NCBI GenBank assembly: GCA_003501375.1
Contig: DNPO01000023.1
Span: 1-9,098 of the forward strand
DNA length: 9,098 nt
From: Candidatus Sumerlaeota bacterium
GTDB taxonomy: Bacteria > Sumerlaeota > Sumerlaeia > UBA8349
Direction: 5' to 3'
The notes beneath the pieces were generated by a model that saw only the letters and a program-made list of their open reading frames with translations, searched no databases and had not been told where the DNA came from. This document shows positions 6,740 to 9,098 of this stretch, piece after piece (the first letter of the stretch is position 1; each line of letters begins with the position of its first letter). The position numbers and the translations under genes were made by a program.

Positions 6740-8113
6740 ATGATGAAAAGACAGATTTTCAAAATGCTTGGTGCCTTGTTGACAGGCGCAACCCTGCTTG
6801 TTCCATCGATCTATGCGGAGGAAAAGGCTTCAACTGCGGCAACTCCTCCTGCTTATCACGCGTTCGCCCCTACCCCGCCCATGGGGTGGAATAGTTGGGA
6901 TCGTTTCGGCACCTCGATCACGGAAGCCCAGGCTCAAGCCCAAGCCGATGCGCAGGAAAAACTGCTTCTTCCACATGGCTGGAAGTATTTTGTGGTGGAT
7001 ATCCAGTGGTATGAACCCAGGGGCGATGGTTTTGGTTACCACAAAGGCGCAGTCCTCACCATGGATGAGTACGGGCGCCTCCTTCCCGCCCCCAACCGCT
7101 TTCCCTCTGCAGCGGATGACAAGGGCTTCAAGCCGCTGGCCAAGTATGTCCACGACAAGGGAATGAAGTTCGGCGTTCACCTGATGCGCGGTATTCCACG
7201 TCAGGCTGTTACGAGCAACACGCTGGTTCTGGGTACGCAATATCACGCTCAGGACATCGTTACCACCCAAAGCAAGTGCGCCTGGAATCCCGACATGTAC
7301 GGCGTGAACATGTCCAAACCTGGCGCCCAAGAATACTACAATTCGGTTTTTACCCTGCTTGCTTCGTGGGACATTGATTTCGTGAAGGTCGATGACATCA
7401 GCCGCCCTTACGACAAGATACAAAAAGCCGAGATAGAAGCTATTCGCAAGGCTATTGACAAAACAGGGCGTCCGATGGTGCTTAGCCTTTCGCCGGGCGA
7501 CACCCCGCTCAAAGAGGGCGCGCATGTGAACCAGCAGGCCAACATGTGGCGCATCAGCGACGACTTCTGGGACAAATGGAAACCGCTTGAGGAACAGTTC
7601 AAACGCCTGAGTAACTGGGCTGCCTATCGTCAAGCGGGCGCATGGCCCGATGCCGATATGTTGCCTCTTGGCACTTTGGATATGGGAAAGCGCAAAACAA
7701 ACTTTAAACCGGCGGAACAAAAGACCATGATGACCCTTTGGTCTATTGCCCGCTCGCCGCTTATCCTGGGTGCGGATATGACCAAGTTGGATGACGCCAC
7801 ACTGGCCTTGCTCACAAATGATGAAGTGATTGCAGTGAACCAGAAGAGCGACAACAATCGTCAACTTTTCCGTACCGATGCAGGGCAGATTGCTTGGGTT
7901 GCGGATGTGCCTGGCTCAAAGGACAAATACGTTGCTCTCTTTAATACGGGCACGGAGACTACATCCGTTACTCTGCCGCTTGCAGATATCGGTTTTAAGG
8001 GTTCTGTACAAGTTCGCGATCTCTGGGAAAAGAAAGACTTAGAAAAAGTGAAAGACGCCTTCAGCCCTGATATTCCTTCTCACGGCGCGGGGTTGTATCG
8101 GGTCGCTCAATAG
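6740..8113 (+). CDS. Secreted GH27 glycosidase (alpha-galactosidase family, altered sugar-recognition motif)
   Basis: Retaining GH27 enzyme, the family of alpha-galactosidases and beta-L-arabinopyranosidases. From ATG 6740 the protein is 457 aa. Features: signal peptide (about 1-26, core MLGALLTGATLLVPS, probable cut after IYA), family signature TPPMGWNSWDRFG (45-57), nucleophile motif DFVKVDD (213-219; D218 expected nucleophile) and WRISDD (270-275; D274 expected acid/base). A beta-sandwich domain follows from about 375 to the end. Where most alpha-galactosidases have an Asp pair before CW that holds the galactose C4/C6 hydroxyls, this protein reads DIQW (87-90), so the second Asp is replaced by Ile. 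Substrate may therefore differ from plain alpha-galactosides; galactosyl or arabinopyranosyl decorations on complex arabinoxylan are reasonable guesses. GTG 6731 would add three residues but lies directly on the Shine-Dalgarno. Family is certain; exact activity is not. Confidence 0.93.
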   Translation: MMKRQIFKMLGALLTGATLLVPSIYAEEKASTAATPPAYHAFAPTPPMGWNSWDRFGTSITEAQAQAQADAQEKLLLPHGWKYFVVDIQWYEPRGDGFGYHKGAVLTMDEYGRLLPAPNRFPSAADDKGFKPLAKYVHDKGMKFGVHLMRGIPRQAVTSNTLVLGTQYHAQDIVTTQSKCAWNPDMYGVNMSKPGAQEYYNSVFTLLASWDIDFVKVDDISRPYDKIQKAEIEAIRKAIDKTGRPMVLSLSPGDTPLKEGAHVNQQANMWRISDDFWDKWKPLEEQFKRLSNWAAYRQAGAWPDADMLPLGTLDMGKRKTNFKPAEQKTMMTLWSIARSPLILGADMTKLDDATLALLTNDEVIAVNQKSDNNRQLFRTDAGQIAWVADVPGSKDKYVALFNTGTETTSVTLPLADIGFKGSVQVRDLWEKKDLEKVKDAFSPDIPSHGAGLYRVAQ

Positions 8114-8180
8114 TTTATTTGCCAGCAGCAATGCAACCAGAATGGTAGTGCTTTAATATCCTGTTGCAGGTGTATTGAGG

Positions 8181-8191
8181 TTGTCTGACAA
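8181..8191. promoter_or_regulatory. Small perfect inverted repeat upstream of GH51
   Basis: TTGTC-T-GACAA is a perfect inverted repeat with five-base arms, 23 bases before the GH51 start. The half-site TTGTC also occurs at the end of both direct-repeat copies upstream of GH27. It might be an operator, but short palindromes occur by chance. Confidence 0.25.
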
Positions 8192-8214
8192 TATTTGAAA
8201 GAGAGAATGATTAT

Positions 8215-9098
8215 ATGTTCATGGCCCAATATGGAAAGACATGTCTAACGCTGTTGGCAACAGTTCTGTTAATACCGAATTCGTTCGCAGCAGAACCAGG
8301 TAAAATAACGGTGAAGGCTGATCAGCCAGGGATTACGATCAGCCCCAATCTGTACGGTGTTTTCTACGAGGAAATCAGCCGTGCGGGCGATGGTGGACTT
8401 TATGCGGAAATGATTCAGAACCGATCCTTCGAAGATACCAAGAAGGAACTCTTGAGCGTTCCTCTCTCGGAGAAGCCGGGCGCGTGGGAATTGGTCAAAG
8501 AAGACGGCGCGAATGTCATCATGGCGTTGGATGACAGCAAGCCCCTCAATGAGAAAAACAAGCATAGTTTGAAAGTTACCATTACGAACCCTGGCAAGGG
8601 CGCGGGTGTTGCCAATATCGGGTTCCACCACACTGATGTCGGCAGAGATAAACGCATAACGGAAAAGTACCAGTTGCAAAACGGAATTCCCGTGCAAAAA
8701 GGCAAGCAATATAACCTGTCGGTTTATGTGCGGTCGGAAGCCGATTTCAAAGGCCCCCTCATCGTTGGCTTTAAAGGGAAAACCGGCATGTTGGCTGAGG
8801 GGAAAATTACGGGCATTGGCGCGGATTGGAAAAAATTTGAGATCGCGTTGACCGCCAAGGATACGGACCCGGAGACGAAATTTGTTATCACCTCCGAATC
8901 AGCCGGAACCTTTTACCTGGACATGGTATCAGTATTCCCAAAGGATACGTTCAAGAACCGTCCCAATGGTTTGCGCGCTGATTTGGCACAGATGGTCGCG
9001 GACATGAATCCGAAGTTTGTCCGTTATCCGGGCGGATGCTGGGTGGCGGGACACACGTTGCCCTATGCCGTGCGCTGGAAAAACACCATTGGCGATAT
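8215..9098 (+). CDS. Secreted GH51 alpha-L-arabinofuranosidase, 5' part (cut by window end)
   Basis: Retaining enzyme that removes alpha-L-arabinofuranosyl side chains from arabinoxylan or arabinan. The first 294 residues are present and the frame stays open to the window edge. Features: signal peptide (about 1-25, core LTLLATVLLIPNSFA), GH51 N-terminal signature YGVFYEEISRAGDGGLYAE (47-65) followed by QNRSFED (68-74), then an inserted beta-rich module (about 75-242) resembling the CBM4/9 type, and return to the catalytic barrel at FKNRPNGLRADL and KFVRYPGGCW (267-276). Both catalytic Glu residues lie beyond the window, so intactness cannot be judged. GAGAG (8201-8205) lies nine bases before ATG 8215; the in-frame ATG at 8221 is less well placed. 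It follows GH27 by 101 bases on the same strand, so the two probably share control. Family assignment is strong. Confidence 0.93.
   Translation, partial: MFMAQYGKTCLTLLATVLLIPNSFAAEPGKITVKADQPGITISPNLYGVFYEEISRAGDGGLYAEMIQNRSFEDTKKELLSVPLSEKPGAWELVKEDGANVIMALDDSKPLNEKNKHSLKVTITNPGKGAGVANIGFHHTDVGRDKRITEKYQLQNGIPVQKGKQYNLSVYVRSEADFKGPLIVGFKGKTGMLAEGKITGIGADWKKFEIALTAKDTDPETKFVITSESAGTFYLDMVSVFPKDTFKNRPNGLRADLAQMVADMNPKFVRYPGGCWVAGHTLPYAVRWKNTIGD

Noticed and set aside
6830..7864. 344-codon minus-strand ORF opposite GH27
   Set aside because: Long, but entirely antisense to a convincing GH27 gene with intact motifs; the translation shows no domain.

Overview
The window reads as part of a hemicellulose (arabinoxylan) utilisation locus. 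All six genes lie on the plus strand, and five of them are glycoside hydrolases. In order they are: a GPH-family sugar:cation symporter (46-1608), a secreted GH10 endo-xylanase (1840-2970), a GH43 enzyme without a signal peptide (2967-3938), a secreted GH127 (DUF1680) beta-L-arabinofuranosidase (4054-6411), a secreted GH27 family member (6740-8113), and a secreted GH51 alpha-L-arabinofuranosidase with an N-terminal carbohydrate-binding-like region that runs off the window end (8215 onward).

The likely source is a Gram-negative polysaccharide degrader of moderate GC content. There is no SusC/SusD pair, which argues against a typical Bacteroidetes PUL. The style of GH51, GH127 and GPH proteins, together with a multi-hairpin GC-rich repeat at about 1634-1803, fits the Verrucomicrobiota/Lentisphaerota/Kiritimatiellota group best. 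This placement is an inference from family resemblance and was not tested by a database search.

Layout: the symporter is followed by a 231 bp gap filled by an imperfect inverted-repeat element containing several small GC-rich hairpins. GH10 and GH43 overlap by 4 bp (ATGA) and are surely co-transcribed. A 115 bp gap precedes GH127. Behind GH127 is a 319 bp intergenic region with a terminator-like hairpin, T-rich tracts, two copies of a 16 bp direct repeat and a possible promoter for GH27. A 101 bp gap with a small perfect inverted repeat precedes GH51.

How the genes may work together: GH10 cuts the xylan backbone outside the cytoplasm. GH51, GH127 and GH27, all with signal peptides, would remove arabinosyl and galactosyl-type (or related) decorations. 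The GPH symporter would import the resulting oligosaccharides or pentosides with H+ or Na+, and the cytoplasmic GH43 would finish xylo- or arabino-xylo-oligosaccharides. No regulator gene, tRNA, rRNA, CRISPR array or transposase is visible. I found no evidence for a wholly new type of system. The points most worth a second look are the GH27 active-site substitution, the intergenic repeat element and the candidate operator repeats.
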